Shown here piece after piece: positions 8,758 to 16,021 of a DNA stretch of 49,061 bases; the first letter of the stretch is position 1; the number at the start of each line of letters is the position of its first letter. A program made the translations under genes and the position numbers. This DNA is from a virus. Where the stretch lies: the IMG/VR virus record IMGVR_UViG_3300022746_000029, positions 1-49,061 of that record; one strand, 5' to 3'. Under the pieces are notes generated by a model. That model was given only the letters and a program-made list of their open reading frames with translations, did no database searches and was not told where the DNA came from.

Positions 8758-9528
8758 ATGCCGATCATTGATTTACCTTCAAACCTAAGCTACGGAACCG
8801 TAACTGGCCGCTTCCTGCTAGCATACGCTGATAGCGTTGATGGCGATATATACCCAGATGGCCAAGCAGCCAAGGGCTCGATCTTTTTTACGCCATCGCC
8901 AGCCTACTTGCTAGATGCTACTGCTAGTCCAAATCCAGTCACCGTTGTTCCAGCTACAGTTGAGGCAACTCTAGATGCAGATGGCTACCTATGCGGCTAT
9001 GGAACAACTCGCGGCATTTGCCTCCTCGCTACTGACGATCCGCAGGCCAACCCAGTTAACTGGACTTGGGAAGTAAGCTTCCGTCTCACCGATCAGACTG
9101 ATACTCCGGTCAACATTGAGCCATACAGCTTCAGCCTGCTATCCGGCACGACCATTGACCTCACCGCCCTCGCCCCTGTGCCAGGAGCTGATGGAACGTT
9201 CTATACCATCGGCCCCACTGGCCCACAGGGTGAACAGGGAATCCAGGGTATTCAAGGCATCCAGGGTATTCAAGGCATCAAGGGCGACAAGGGAGATACT
9301 GGCGATCAGGGCATCCAAGGTATTCAAGGTGTTAAGGGTGACAAGGGCAATACTGGAGATACTGGTCCTCAAGGCATTCAGGGAATCCAAGGCGAGCAAG
9401 GTATTCAAGGACCTCCGGGATCGCTTGACAATCTGAACGCAACAGCCCCTATCGTGTATAATAGTACTACATCAACTTTGACATTCGATCCTACTTATGT
9501 CACATTTATTAATGGAGGAACGGCGTAA
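8758..9528 (+). CDS. collagen-like fibre with duplicated head domain
   Basis: A 256-aa protein in two parts. Residues 1-140 are homologous to the whole upstream protein. Residues about 150-222 are collagen-like repeats dominated by GIQGIQG and GDKGDTG. The last 30 residues (APIVYNSTTSTLTFDPTYV, ending INGGTA) match the C-terminal domain of the fibre ending at 8334. The gene is thus a mosaic of its two upstream neighbours. SD is AGGATAAT. It overlaps the following gene by one base. Confidence 0.85.
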   Translation: MPIIDLPSNLSYGTVTGRFLLAYADSVDGDIYPDGQAAKGSIFFTPSPAYLLDATASPNPVTVVPATVEATLDADGYLCGYGTTRGICLLATDDPQANPVNWTWEVSFRLTDQTDTPVNIEPYSFSLLSGTTIDLTALAPVPGADGTFYTIGPTGPQGEQGIQGIQGIQGIQGIKGDKGDTGDQGIQGIQGVKGDKGNTGDTGPQGIQGIQGEQGIQGPPGSLDNLNATAPIVYNSTTSTLTFDPTYVTFINGGTA

Positions 9529-10307
9529 TGCCAGTCCAAACTCGAATTCAGCTGCGTCACGATACTGCAGCCAACTGGACTTCTATTAACCCAGTTCTAG
9601 CTTCTGGTGAAGTTGGCGTTGAGAGTGATACTAGGCTCTCGAAGATTGGTGATGGATCAACTGCATGGGTATCACTTGCTTATGCTGCAGATAAATCTGG
9701 TCTTCCAACTGGTGGAACTGCAGGACAGATTCTCGCCAAAGTCGACGGTACCAACTACAACACGACTTGGATTGACAACTTCTCGGAATCAATTCGTCAT
9801 CAAGTCAAGGCTGCTGTTGCCATCAATAAGGGTCAGCCAGTTTATGTAAGTTCTGCTGACGGCACGAACATGATTGCGTCTTTGGCATCAAATGATTCTG
9901 AAGCAACTTCATCAAAAACTATGGGCCTACTTGATGCAACTGTTGCAATCAACGGATTTGCCAACGTCATCACCGAGGGCTTGCTTGCTGGACTAAATAC
10001 CTCTACTGCAACTGCTGGTGACCCTGTTTGGCTGGGTGCTTCAGGAGCACTGCTTTATGGTCTAGCGAATAAGCCAGTTGCTCCAGCGCATCTAGTCTTC
10101 ATTGGTATCGTTACTCGCGTCAGCGCTACTGTTGGTGAAATCTTTGTTCGCCCGCAAAATGGTTTTGAAATTGATGAACTGCATGATGTACTGATCGCTA
10201 ACAAGACCGACGGTCAAGTACTTACTTACGAGGCATCGAGCGGTCTCTGGAAAAACAAATCTGTATCAGGTGAATCATTTCACCCATTCCTACTAATGGG
10301 AGCATAA
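9528..10307 (+). CDS. tail fibre with Mtd-type N-terminal domain
   Basis: A 259-aa protein. The first 55 residues (RIQLRHDTAANWTSINPVL, then ASGEVGVESDT, then KIGDGSTAWVSL) match the N-terminal assembly domain of Bordetella phage major tropism determinant and related fibres. The remainder is beta-rich with KAAVAINKGQPVYVSSADG and GDPVWLGASGALL, as in capsid-decoration-like or fibre shaft domains. It starts at TAATG. Likely part of the receptor-binding apparatus. No reverse transcriptase or variable repeat is seen, so there is no diversity-generating element. Confidence 0.8.
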   Translation: MPVQTRIQLRHDTAANWTSINPVLASGEVGVESDTRLSKIGDGSTAWVSLAYAADKSGLPTGGTAGQILAKVDGTNYNTTWIDNFSESIRHQVKAAVAINKGQPVYVSSADGTNMIASLASNDSEATSSKTMGLLDATVAINGFANVITEGLLAGLNTSTATAGDPVWLGASGALLYGLANKPVAPAHLVFIGIVTRVSATVGEIFVRPQNGFEIDELHDVLIANKTDGQVLTYEASSGLWKNKSVSGESFHPFLLMGA

Positions 10308-10310
10308 CCA

Positions 10311-10652
10311 ATGGCTAATACTTACAAGATTCTTGGGCAAAATAGATACGCAGCGGGCAGTAGTACTACATACGAAACTGCATATACTGTGCCGACTTCA
10401 ACTAGCGCTGTTATCTCAACCATCGCTTTGTGCAATACGACACCATCGGCTTATACAGTTCGCCTTTGTGTAGTTCCTTCTGGCGGAACTCCAAGCGCTA
10501 ACAATGCGCTTATGTATGACACGTCAATCCCCGCAAACACTATTGTACCGTTGACTATTGGTATAACACTTGCTACTGGTGATTCAATTCGACTTGCATC
10601 ACCCATGTCGGGCTGGATAACTACGCATGTATTTGGTTCGGAGATTGCATAA
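10311..10652 (+). CDS. small fibre/tail-associated protein
   Basis: A 113-aa beta-sandwich-like protein: YETAYTVPTSTSAVISTIALCN, then LCVVPSGGTPSANNALMYD, then GDSIRLASPMSGWITTHVFGSEI. This type is common next to fibre genes in environmental phages and may be a trimeric accessory or attachment domain. It starts 4 bp after the upstream fibre and overlaps the next gene at TAATG. Function is inferred only from context. Confidence 0.7.
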   Translation: MANTYKILGQNRYAAGSSTTYETAYTVPTSTSAVISTIALCNTTPSAYTVRLCVVPSGGTPSANNALMYDTSIPANTIVPLTIGITLATGDSIRLASPMSGWITTHVFGSEIA

Positions 10653-11338
10653 TGGCAATTAGTCAATTCCCTGCAGCTAGTAGCTCTAGTAAGACGCAGA
10701 AAATTCTAGTATTTACTTCCTCGCAATCTTGGACTACTCCAGTTGGAATTACCGATTATGAATACACCATTGCTGCTGGCGGTGGCGGTGGCGGCTCTGG
10801 AACTCAAGCTGGTGGAGGTGCTGGCTCTGTCTCTTATGGAACAGTTACTTTAACTGCTGGTTTCACTTACACAATTACCATTGGTGGTGGCGGAAATGGA
10901 GGAGCTCAAGGTACAAATAGCGTTGGCTCTGATGGAAGCATCAGTGGAATTTATCATCCCGGACTTGCTAGTTGGGTAGTAAATGCACTAGGAGGCGCTG
11001 GCGCAGCTACTGCTGGAGCAGTTGGAAAGGGATATGGAGGGAGTGGTGGAGGTACTTGGACGTCTAGTATCTCCTCGCCCGGTGTATACACCTGCGTAAA
11101 TGGTGGTGTGGGGTTTATGGGTATTGGCGGCGGAGGCGGAGCAGGATTAGCAGGAACTGGTAACTGTGTCCCTGCTGTTGGTCAGCATGGTGGTGGTAGA
11201 AGTGGTGGAAACAGTACTACTGGGGCTGCTGCTATTGCCAACACTGGTGGTGGCGGTGGTGGCGGTGGCTACAATGGAACCTACTGGGCAGGTGGAGCGG
11301 GCGGTTCTGGAGTAGTAATTATTAAGTATTGGGCGTAA
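10652..11338 (+). CDS. glycine-rich tail fibre tip / adhesin
   Basis: A 228-aa protein. The N-terminal 45 residues (ILVFTSSQSWTTPVGITDYEYTI) are the common start of glycine-rich adhesins. Residues about 45-220 carry dense Gly clusters (AAGGGGGGSG, GIGGGGGAGLAG, NTGGGGGGGGYNG) separated by short beta segments, as in polyglycine-II sandwich fibre tips. The C-terminus GVVIIKYWA is also typical. It probably binds the host surface at the end of a fibre. DNA is GG-rich and repetitive. Confidence 0.75.
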   Translation: MAISQFPAASSSSKTQKILVFTSSQSWTTPVGITDYEYTIAAGGGGGGSGTQAGGGAGSVSYGTVTLTAGFTYTITIGGGGNGGAQGTNSVGSDGSISGIYHPGLASWVVNALGGAGAATAGAVGKGYGGSGGGTWTSSISSPGVYTCVNGGVGFMGIGGGGGAGLAGTGNCVPAVGQHGGGRSGGNSTTGAAAIANTGGGGGGGGYNGTYWAGGAGGSGVVIIKYWA

Positions 11339-11340
11339 AA

Positions 11341-11580
11341 ATGGCACACTTTGCAAACATTGAAAATGGCGTAGTGACTCAAGTTGTCGTAGTTGACAAC
11401 GAGCATGAGGCATACGGTGAGAAATATTTGAACGACCTTGGCCTCGCTGGTCAGTGGATTCAGACATCATACAACAATAATTTCCGTGGCAAGTACGCTG
11501 CGATTGGCGATTCATACGACGTAGAGTTAGATGAGTTTATCTCGCCACCAGTTGTAGAAGAACTACCAGTAGAGGAATAA
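11341..11580 (+). CDS. small tail protein, cyanophage-like MAHFA family
   Basis: A 79-aa protein starting MAHFANIENGVVTQVVVVDN, a start seen in small proteins of aquatic phages near fibre or neck genes, with the Trp-Ile-Gln-Thr-Ser-Tyr and FRGKYAAIGDSYD pattern that usually follows. ATG 11341 is chosen over a frame extension to 11329 because that would start inside the previous gene without a better SD. The acidic tail ends PVEE. Exact role unknown; association with the tail is known only by context. Confidence 0.75.
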   Translation: MAHFANIENGVVTQVVVVDNEHEAYGEKYLNDLGLAGQWIQTSYNNNFRGKYAAIGDSYDVELDEFISPPVVEELPVEE

Positions 11581-11581
11581 A

Positions 11582-11986
11582 ATGCCTACCGTACCAGACA
11601 TTTACCCACCCGACTACAGCACTGCAGTCGGACAGGTCCGTCTGCTAATCCCAGATGTTGAGCAGTTGGTCGATCCGGCCAATCCGCTCGGCTCTGGCGA
11701 GTACCTATTTAACGATGCACAGATTCAAGCATTCGTTTCAATGTACTCCGACAACATTAAGCGAGCAGCCGCTCAGGCCAAGCTAGTTCTTGCAACTAGC
11801 GAGGCACTGATCAATAAGGTGATCCGCACTACTGACTATACTACTGATGGCGCAAAGCTTGGTGCCGAACTTCGAGCTCAGGCAAAGATGCTGCAGGATG
11901 AAGCCGCTCAGGACGACGCTCTTGACTCAGCTGACAGCTTCCTAGTCGTTGGATATACTACTAAGTGGGATAACTCTTGGCTCTAA
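11582..11986 (+). CDS. head-tail connector (adaptor) protein
   Basis: A 134-aa alpha-helical protein. It starts with a short proline-rich segment (VPDIYPPDYSTAVGQVRLLIPD), then DAQIQAFVSMY and a helical hairpin of Ala/Lys, resembling gp6/gp15-like adaptors of long-tailed phages. It lies first in the neck gene run before the stopper, tail completion and terminator candidates. SD is GAGGAAT. Confidence 0.7.
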   Translation: MPTVPDIYPPDYSTAVGQVRLLIPDVEQLVDPANPLGSGEYLFNDAQIQAFVSMYSDNIKRAAAQAKLVLATSEALINKVIRTTDYTTDGAKLGAELRAQAKMLQDEAAQDDALDSADSFLVVGYTTKWDNSWL

Positions 11987-12444
11987 ACTCTCGCGGATCA
12001 ATTGATCCTCGCTGGCTAACCCATAACCGATCAGTCGGTTATGGGCTTCAGCTTGCTCAAGTTGAAATTTACAATCCAGACAGCACTGGACAGACTTACG
12101 ATCCAGTTACTAACACCTGGACCGGCGATAAGCTGATCAGCTACACTGGACCAGCCCGTATGCAACAGATTGGAAACGCAGGCGATGCAGGAGACACCTA
12201 CAATCCAACGCTATTCCAGAACGTTCGTGTTGAGATTCCGTTTGGCAAGAACACGCTCGCTGGAAGCAATGGAATCGTTCCAGACATTCGCCCGAACGAT
12301 CGACTTATCGTCACTGCGTCACCATATAACGATGTTTTGACTAAGTTTGTATTCAGCGTTGTTGGCGTTATCAACTCAAGCAATGCCTGGGAGCGCACCC
12401 TTCTGTGCAGAGTTGACACTGAATTGGATCCAACGAATAGCTAA
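11977..12444 (+). CDS. head-tail stopper / neck protein
   Basis: A 155-aa beta-rich protein starting at TTG inside the end of the previous gene (10-bp overlap). Features include RPNDRLIVTASPYNDVLTKFVFSVVGV, a pattern seen in stopper and neck proteins that carry an OB-like barrel, and EIPFGKNTLAGSNGIVPDIRPND. Assigned by its place between the adaptor and the tail completion gene. Translational coupling is likely. Confidence 0.6.
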   Translation: MALNSRGSIDPRWLTHNRSVGYGLQLAQVEIYNPDSTGQTYDPVTNTWTGDKLISYTGPARMQQIGNAGDAGDTYNPTLFQNVRVEIPFGKNTLAGSNGIVPDIRPNDRLIVTASPYNDVLTKFVFSVVGVINSSNAWERTLLCRVDTELDPTNS

Positions 12445-13190
12445 TGACTAGAAGGAATGTTCCTGGCGTTCGTCGCATTAGGCGCGGAGAGAGAAACCCT
12501 AGTAGGGCTCATAGGGCTGGAACTAGACGCGCTAGCACTAATCGCTCGCAGACGGGCGAGGGTTACTCGACTAATCGTGGCGACTCACGCACTCACTTTG
12601 AGATCTCAATCGAGCATGGTGACTGGGGCAATACAGTTGCGGCGGCAAAGCGTATCATTGATCAGAACCTAGGTAATGTTCAGAAGTTCTTCAGCAGTCT
12701 GGAATCTGAAAGACTTCAGGTTCCTCGCGGCAATTTTGGTGAATCTATTACAATGTCTTTTAAGAGCAAAGAAAAGAAGAACATTGATAAAGCTACTATC
12801 GATCCATTCCTAGCTCTCCAGCATTTTCCGATCAATGCTGCTCGCGAGCTGCTAAATGATATTGGTACAATCGGCATCAGTGAGATCCAGCATGGAATCC
12901 GTAATCCTGAAGGCCGCCCACGAAGTGCTCGATACGATACTGGCCTCATGTATAACAGCGTTGACCAACGTATCCGATATAATCAAAACAGCACTACTGT
13001 GCAAGTTGGCTGGAACAGAACGTTCCGCAAATACTTTGACTACCAAGAGCGAGGAACGTTCCTTGTTGGTCCTATGAACGCCATTCAAGGCGGATACCGT
13101 AGAACGCTGCCAAAGGCATACAACCTTATGTCACGTTATTTTGCAAACTACTCGAAGAAGACTGGCTTCTCAGGAAGGTATGACAAGTGA
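12444..13190 (+). CDS. tail completion / HK97 gp10-like protein
   Basis: A 248-aa protein. The first 45 residues are unusually basic (RRNVPGVRRIRRGERNPSR...), followed by a mixed domain ending in DTGLMYNSVDQRIRY and TVQVGWNRTF...YFDYQERGTF, the 'tGxLrnSi...vgwgg.....y...qe.GT' pattern of HK97-gp10-like neck/tail proteins. It starts at TAATG and overlaps the next gene by 4 bp. The Arg-rich head may contact DNA. Confidence 0.7.
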   Translation: MTRRNVPGVRRIRRGERNPSRAHRAGTRRASTNRSQTGEGYSTNRGDSRTHFEISIEHGDWGNTVAAAKRIIDQNLGNVQKFFSSLESERLQVPRGNFGESITMSFKSKEKKNIDKATIDPFLALQHFPINAARELLNDIGTIGISEIQHGIRNPEGRPRSARYDTGLMYNSVDQRIRYNQNSTTVQVGWNRTFRKYFDYQERGTFLVGPMNAIQGGYRRTLPKAYNLMSRYFANYSKKTGFSGRYDK

Positions 13191-13609
13191 GCCTAGACCT
13201 ACTAGCTGTGCATGATCAGATAACGGCAAAGCTCCGTGAGCTGCCACAGGATGTATACGAGACTACCGCACCGGATGATAGCAAGCTACGCTTTGACGGA
13301 TCTGGAAACGTGCTACCATACATCGTTATCACCTACACTGACATGTACGAGAACACTGACTCGAATGGTATTCTAAGCACTCGCTATGATACTAAGGTTT
13401 CGTATGCAGATGTTATCTGCGTTGGCCCAACTGAGCGATCAGCTCGACAGGTGTCCAATATAGTCCGAGATAAACTTCTTGGCTTTGTTCCTAGCGATGC
13501 TGGTGAACTTAGGCTAGAAGGCGGCACAGCATATGCCGCCAAAGATAACAAGCCAAACCGTTATTCTGCTGAGATCTCATTCGCGTTCCCAGTTAACACT
13601 GTATGGTAA
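13187..13609 (+). CDS. tail terminator protein
   Basis: A 140-aa alpha/beta protein of the length and position of lambda gpU-like terminators that cap the tail tube. Visible segments are LLAVHDQITAKLRELPQDVYE, PYIVITYTDMYENTD and KVSYADVICVGPTERSARQ, with a final EISFAFPVNTVW strand. Starts GTG in a GTGA overlap. Followed by an extended -10 element for the tail genes. Confidence 0.7.
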   Translation: MSLDLLAVHDQITAKLRELPQDVYETTAPDDSKLRFDGSGNVLPYIVITYTDMYENTDSNGILSTRYDTKVSYADVICVGPTERSARQVSNIVRDKLLGFVPSDAGELRLEGGTAYAAKDNKPNRYSAEISFAFPVNTVW

Positions 13610-13612
13610 AAT
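13604..13612 (+). promoter_or_regulatory. extended -10 element before tail genes
   Basis: TGGTAAAAT overlaps the stop codon of the terminator gene and lies 23 bp before ATG 13636. No -35 is seen. The surrounding GGTAAAATAG matches other late -10 elements in this genome. Confidence 0.4.
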
Positions 13613-13635
13613 AGAAGGTAAATGGAAGGATTCTG

Positions 13636-13860
13636 ATGGCTCTCGCTAAGAATACCAAGACCGGTGAAACGGTCACCGTTCCAGCGCACTATCTGGGACA
13701 CCCAGTTTTGGGCAAGAACCTCGTTGCTATTGGCACTGAGGCTCCGGCTGCACCAAAGAAAGAAAAGAAAAAGGAGCAGCCAGCTCCGGAGGTTGAGCTA
13801 GTAGTAGCTGAACCAGAACCAATCATCAACGAAAATGAGGAACTAGAAGATGGCAACTAA
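13636..13860 (+). CDS. small basic/acidic linker protein before major tail gene
   Basis: A 74-aa protein. An N-terminal 35 residues (AKNTKTGETVTVPAHYLGHP) is followed by a charged stretch (PKKEKKKEQPAPEVE) and an acidic tail (NENEELEDGN). SD is GGAAGGATTC. It overlaps the major tail gene by 11 bp. Similar short proteins occur before major tail genes in actinophages, but I cannot name the family. Confidence 0.6.
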   Translation: MALAKNTKTGETVTVPAHYLGHPVLGKNLVAIGTEAPAAPKKEKKKEQPAPEVELVVAEPEPIINENEELEDGN

Positions 13861-14926
13861 GCTGCTTCGACCTAATGTTGGTATCTACGTTGCTGCTGCA
13901 GACGCTTTTGCAAACTGGGCAGCTCCGACTCTCACTGAGATCACCAATGCCACCAAGGTCTTTAACATTTCACAGGCTGTAACCGATGCTTACACCCTGA
14001 ACATGACCGACTCAGACGTTGACAACTCGCTCGCGATTGTTGACAACGCTTCGGTTTCGACCCCAACCATGTACAACTATGAGGCCTCGCTTGACGGCTT
14101 CCGTGACGCTAACCCAGCAGCTGACTCAGCTTACAATCTGTTCTACAGCAAGTTTGCAGCAGCTCCAGTTGGTACCAAGTACTTCCTGATCAAGCGTATC
14201 GGCAAGTCACACGATGCAGCCTTCGCTGCTGGTGACCTTGTTAGCGTTTACGGCGTTACCACCGACTTCCCAGTTGACATTGTTGCCGATGGCGCAATGA
14301 TCATGACCGGTGCTCGCTTCCTCACTACTGGTCAGGTTGCAGTTAACGTTGCAGTAGCAGCTGGTACTGCTGGTGCGGGCCCGCTCACTAAGGCAACTGT
14401 TGGCACTAAGATCCAGTCGAACGGCAACCTTGCTGTGTATTGGGTTCCAAAGGCTGATATTGTTGACGAGGCTGCATTCCTTGCAACCCCTTACGACGTG
14501 CAGATCACTGGCGGCGTTAACCTGACCGATGCAATCGCATGGGATGGTTACGAGCTCGGTGCAGCTGAGTCGAACAAGGTCGACGACAAGGGTATCGCTG
14601 ACGCATCGAACGCACAGAACCGCGGCTTTGCCCAGTTCACTGGCTCGCTTACCTTCTTCCGTGGTATTACCTCGGAGGCTGGCACTGCTTACGCTAACGC
14701 ATTTGACACCTTCAAGGCTGCAACTGACGTTCGCCCAGAAGGCTTCCTCGTATCTCGTATCGGTGCAGGTGCTGGTGCAGTTACTGCAGCTGACGTAGTT
14801 TCGATCTTCAAGTTCGTAGCTGACGCAGCTAGCGACAACACTGAAGGTGAAGACTCGGTTAAGTTCACCGTCAAGTTCCAGCCACAGGGACAGATGGCAA
14901 TCAACAAGACTGTGTTGCTTGACTAA
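13850..14926 (+). CDS. major tail (tube) protein
   Basis: A 358-aa protein with the strong codon bias of the capsid gene, as expected for an abundant virion protein. It starts ATKLLRPNVGIYVAAADAFANWAAPTLTE, contains a central AVNVAVAAGTAGAGPL domain, and ends in DSVKFTVKFQPQGQMAINKTV, a typical tube-protein terminal strand. It lies between tail terminator and tail chaperones and is followed by a strong hairpin. Longer than the minimal tube fold, so an inserted surface domain (about 130-220) is likely. Confidence 0.85.
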   Translation: MATKLLRPNVGIYVAAADAFANWAAPTLTEITNATKVFNISQAVTDAYTLNMTDSDVDNSLAIVDNASVSTPTMYNYEASLDGFRDANPAADSAYNLFYSKFAAAPVGTKYFLIKRIGKSHDAAFAAGDLVSVYGVTTDFPVDIVADGAMIMTGARFLTTGQVAVNVAVAAGTAGAGPLTKATVGTKIQSNGNLAVYWVPKADIVDEAAFLATPYDVQITGGVNLTDAIAWDGYELGAAESNKVDDKGIADASNAQNRGFAQFTGSLTFFRGITSEAGTAYANAFDTFKAATDVRPEGFLVSRIGAGAGAVTAADVVSIFKFVADAASDNTEGEDSVKFTVKFQPQGQMAINKTVLLD

Positions 14927-14935
14927 TTAAAAGCT

Positions 14936-14977
14936 GGTCGGGGGAGGGTTTGCGCCCGTTGCTCTCCCCCGACCTTA
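14936..14977 (+). terminator. terminator-like hairpin after the major tail gene
   Basis: GGTCGGGGGAG pairs perfectly with CTCCCCCGACC (11 bp), with a nested GGG/CCC pairing inside. The downstream tract is only TTAAAC, so it may be a partial terminator or mRNA-end stabiliser, reducing expression of the chaperones relative to the tube protein. Confidence 0.75.
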
Positions 14978-15017
14978 AACACTCAATGGGCGATTTTCCA
15001 TCGGAAGGCGCAATCAA

Positions 15018-15587
15018 ATGGATGAAATCGATAACGTAATTAGCCTCGTTGAGGCCGCACAAAAAAAGGGAACCTTTAGCCTCGCAGATGCGATTCAGGG
15101 TAAGGCGAACCCAAAGGATGATGTTGAGGTATACCTCGACGCAGAGACAGCTTATGAGCTGATCAAGCTTAATGAAGAACTTATTGGTCAGCCAGATCCA
15201 GAGCTAGCCGACAAACTTAAGGCAGAAGCCGACAAGCTGGCAGAGAAGATCCAGCAGTCAAAGGTGATCTTCCACATGCGTGGAATTGATCAGCGCGAGA
15301 CTGAGCTCATTGAGAAGCGTGTTCGTGCAAAGTTTGAAGATATTGACGATGAAGAAGAAGTCATGGTCAGCTACTTGTGCGAACTTGTAGCAGCCAACAT
15401 CGTTAGTGTTGAGGATGCAGACGGCAACCTAGACGAGCATGTGTACACTGGCCGAGAGATCGCCAACGTTCGCAACGTAATGCCAGTTGAGTCATGGAAC
15501 AAGATTGTCCAGACCATGCAGGGACTAACTCTAGCTACCGGTTACTTCAAGGGGCTGACTGACGCAGGTTTTTTACCGAAGTCCTAA
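15018..15587 (+). CDS. tail assembly chaperone, short form (gpG-like)
   Basis: A 189-aa, acidic helical protein (DEIDNVISLVEAAQKKGTFSL at the start, EADKLAEKIQQSKVIFHMRG in the middle). Its place between the major tail and tape measure genes, and the slippery sequence at 15569-15575 just before its stop, identify it as the G-type chaperone. A fraction of ribosomes slip back one base to make the G-T fusion. SD is GGAAGG. Confidence 0.85.
   Translation: MDEIDNVISLVEAAQKKGTFSLADAIQGKANPKDDVEVYLDAETAYELIKLNEELIGQPDPELADKLKAEADKLAEKIQQSKVIFHMRGIDQRETELIEKRVRAKFEDIDDEEEVMVSYLCELVAANIVSVEDADGNLDEHVYTGREIANVRNVMPVESWNKIVQTMQGLTLATGYFKGLTDAGFLPKS
15569..15575 (+). promoter_or_regulatory. programmed -1 frameshift site T TTT TTA
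   Basis: In the reading frame of the upstream gene the codons are GGT TTT TTA, giving the heptamer T TTT TTA. After a -1 slip the next codon is ACC at 15575, which opens the frame running to 15991. The zero frame stops 12 bp later (TAA at 15585-15587). This matches the lambda gpG/gpGT design. Confidence 0.85.
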
Positions 15588-15991
15588 CTTGGGAATATAA
15601 CCGCGCCTACATAACTAAAATTCGTGCAGCATTGAAGGCCGGCATTCGTCCGGTCTCAATGCTGTTTCACGAGCAGCCGACTGATCCATGGAATGAATTT
15701 GACTTCCTACTGGTCGAGGCAATGCAGATCTTGGAAGATGAAACCTGTTCAGACTGCGGTAACCCGATCTGGATCTGTCGCAATGAAGACGCATCCAATG
15801 TTGGGTTTAAAATTAAGGTTTCAACTTGCTTTGCTAAGGCTGAACTAGATCGCTGGAGTGAATCAAACAAGAAGCGCAAGAAGGAACTTGGCCCTGGCGA
15901 AGCTCCTTATATCGTTGCATACACATACGACGGAAGCGATATGCCAACACGCATGTCATTCTATGAGGGCCTATCCGATAAGATAGAATAG
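15575..15991 (+). CDS. tail assembly chaperone, frameshift extension (gpT-like part)
   Basis: The -1 extension adds about 138 residues after residue 186 of the upstream protein, giving a fusion of about 324 aa. Its sequence begins TEVLTWEYNRAYITKIRAA, continues KAGIRPVSMLFHEQPTDPW, and has a CSDCGNPIWIC cysteine pattern plus a later Cys that could bind zinc. A start codon within it (TTG at 15632) has no SD, so independent translation is unlikely. The fusion helps assemble the tail tube around the tape measure. Confidence 0.8.
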   Translation, partial: TEVLTWEYNRAYITKIRAALKAGIRPVSMLFHEQPTDPWNEFDFLLVEAMQILEDETCSDCGNPIWICRNEDASNVGFKIKVSTCFAKAELDRWSESNKKRKKELGPGEAPYIVAYTYDGSDMPTRMSFYEGLSDKIE

Positions 15992-15997
15992 TATAAA
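15984..15997 (+). promoter_or_regulatory. -10 elements before the tape measure gene
   Basis: TAGAAT (15984-15989) and TATAAA (15992-15997) overlap the chaperone stop and lie 25-33 bp before the TTG start at 16022. No -35 is recognisable. Confidence 0.35.
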
Positions 15998-16021
15998 GTT
16001 TCTACGATACGGCGGTTTGCT

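Noticed and set aside
9425-9462. TTGACA and TATAAT inside the fibre gene as a promoter
   Set aside because: The spacer is 26 bp, too long for a sigma-70 promoter; the TATAAT alone is weak evidence.
9528-10307. Diversity-generating retroelement because of the Mtd-type fibre domain
   Set aside because: No reverse transcriptase, template repeat or variable C-type lectin domain is present.
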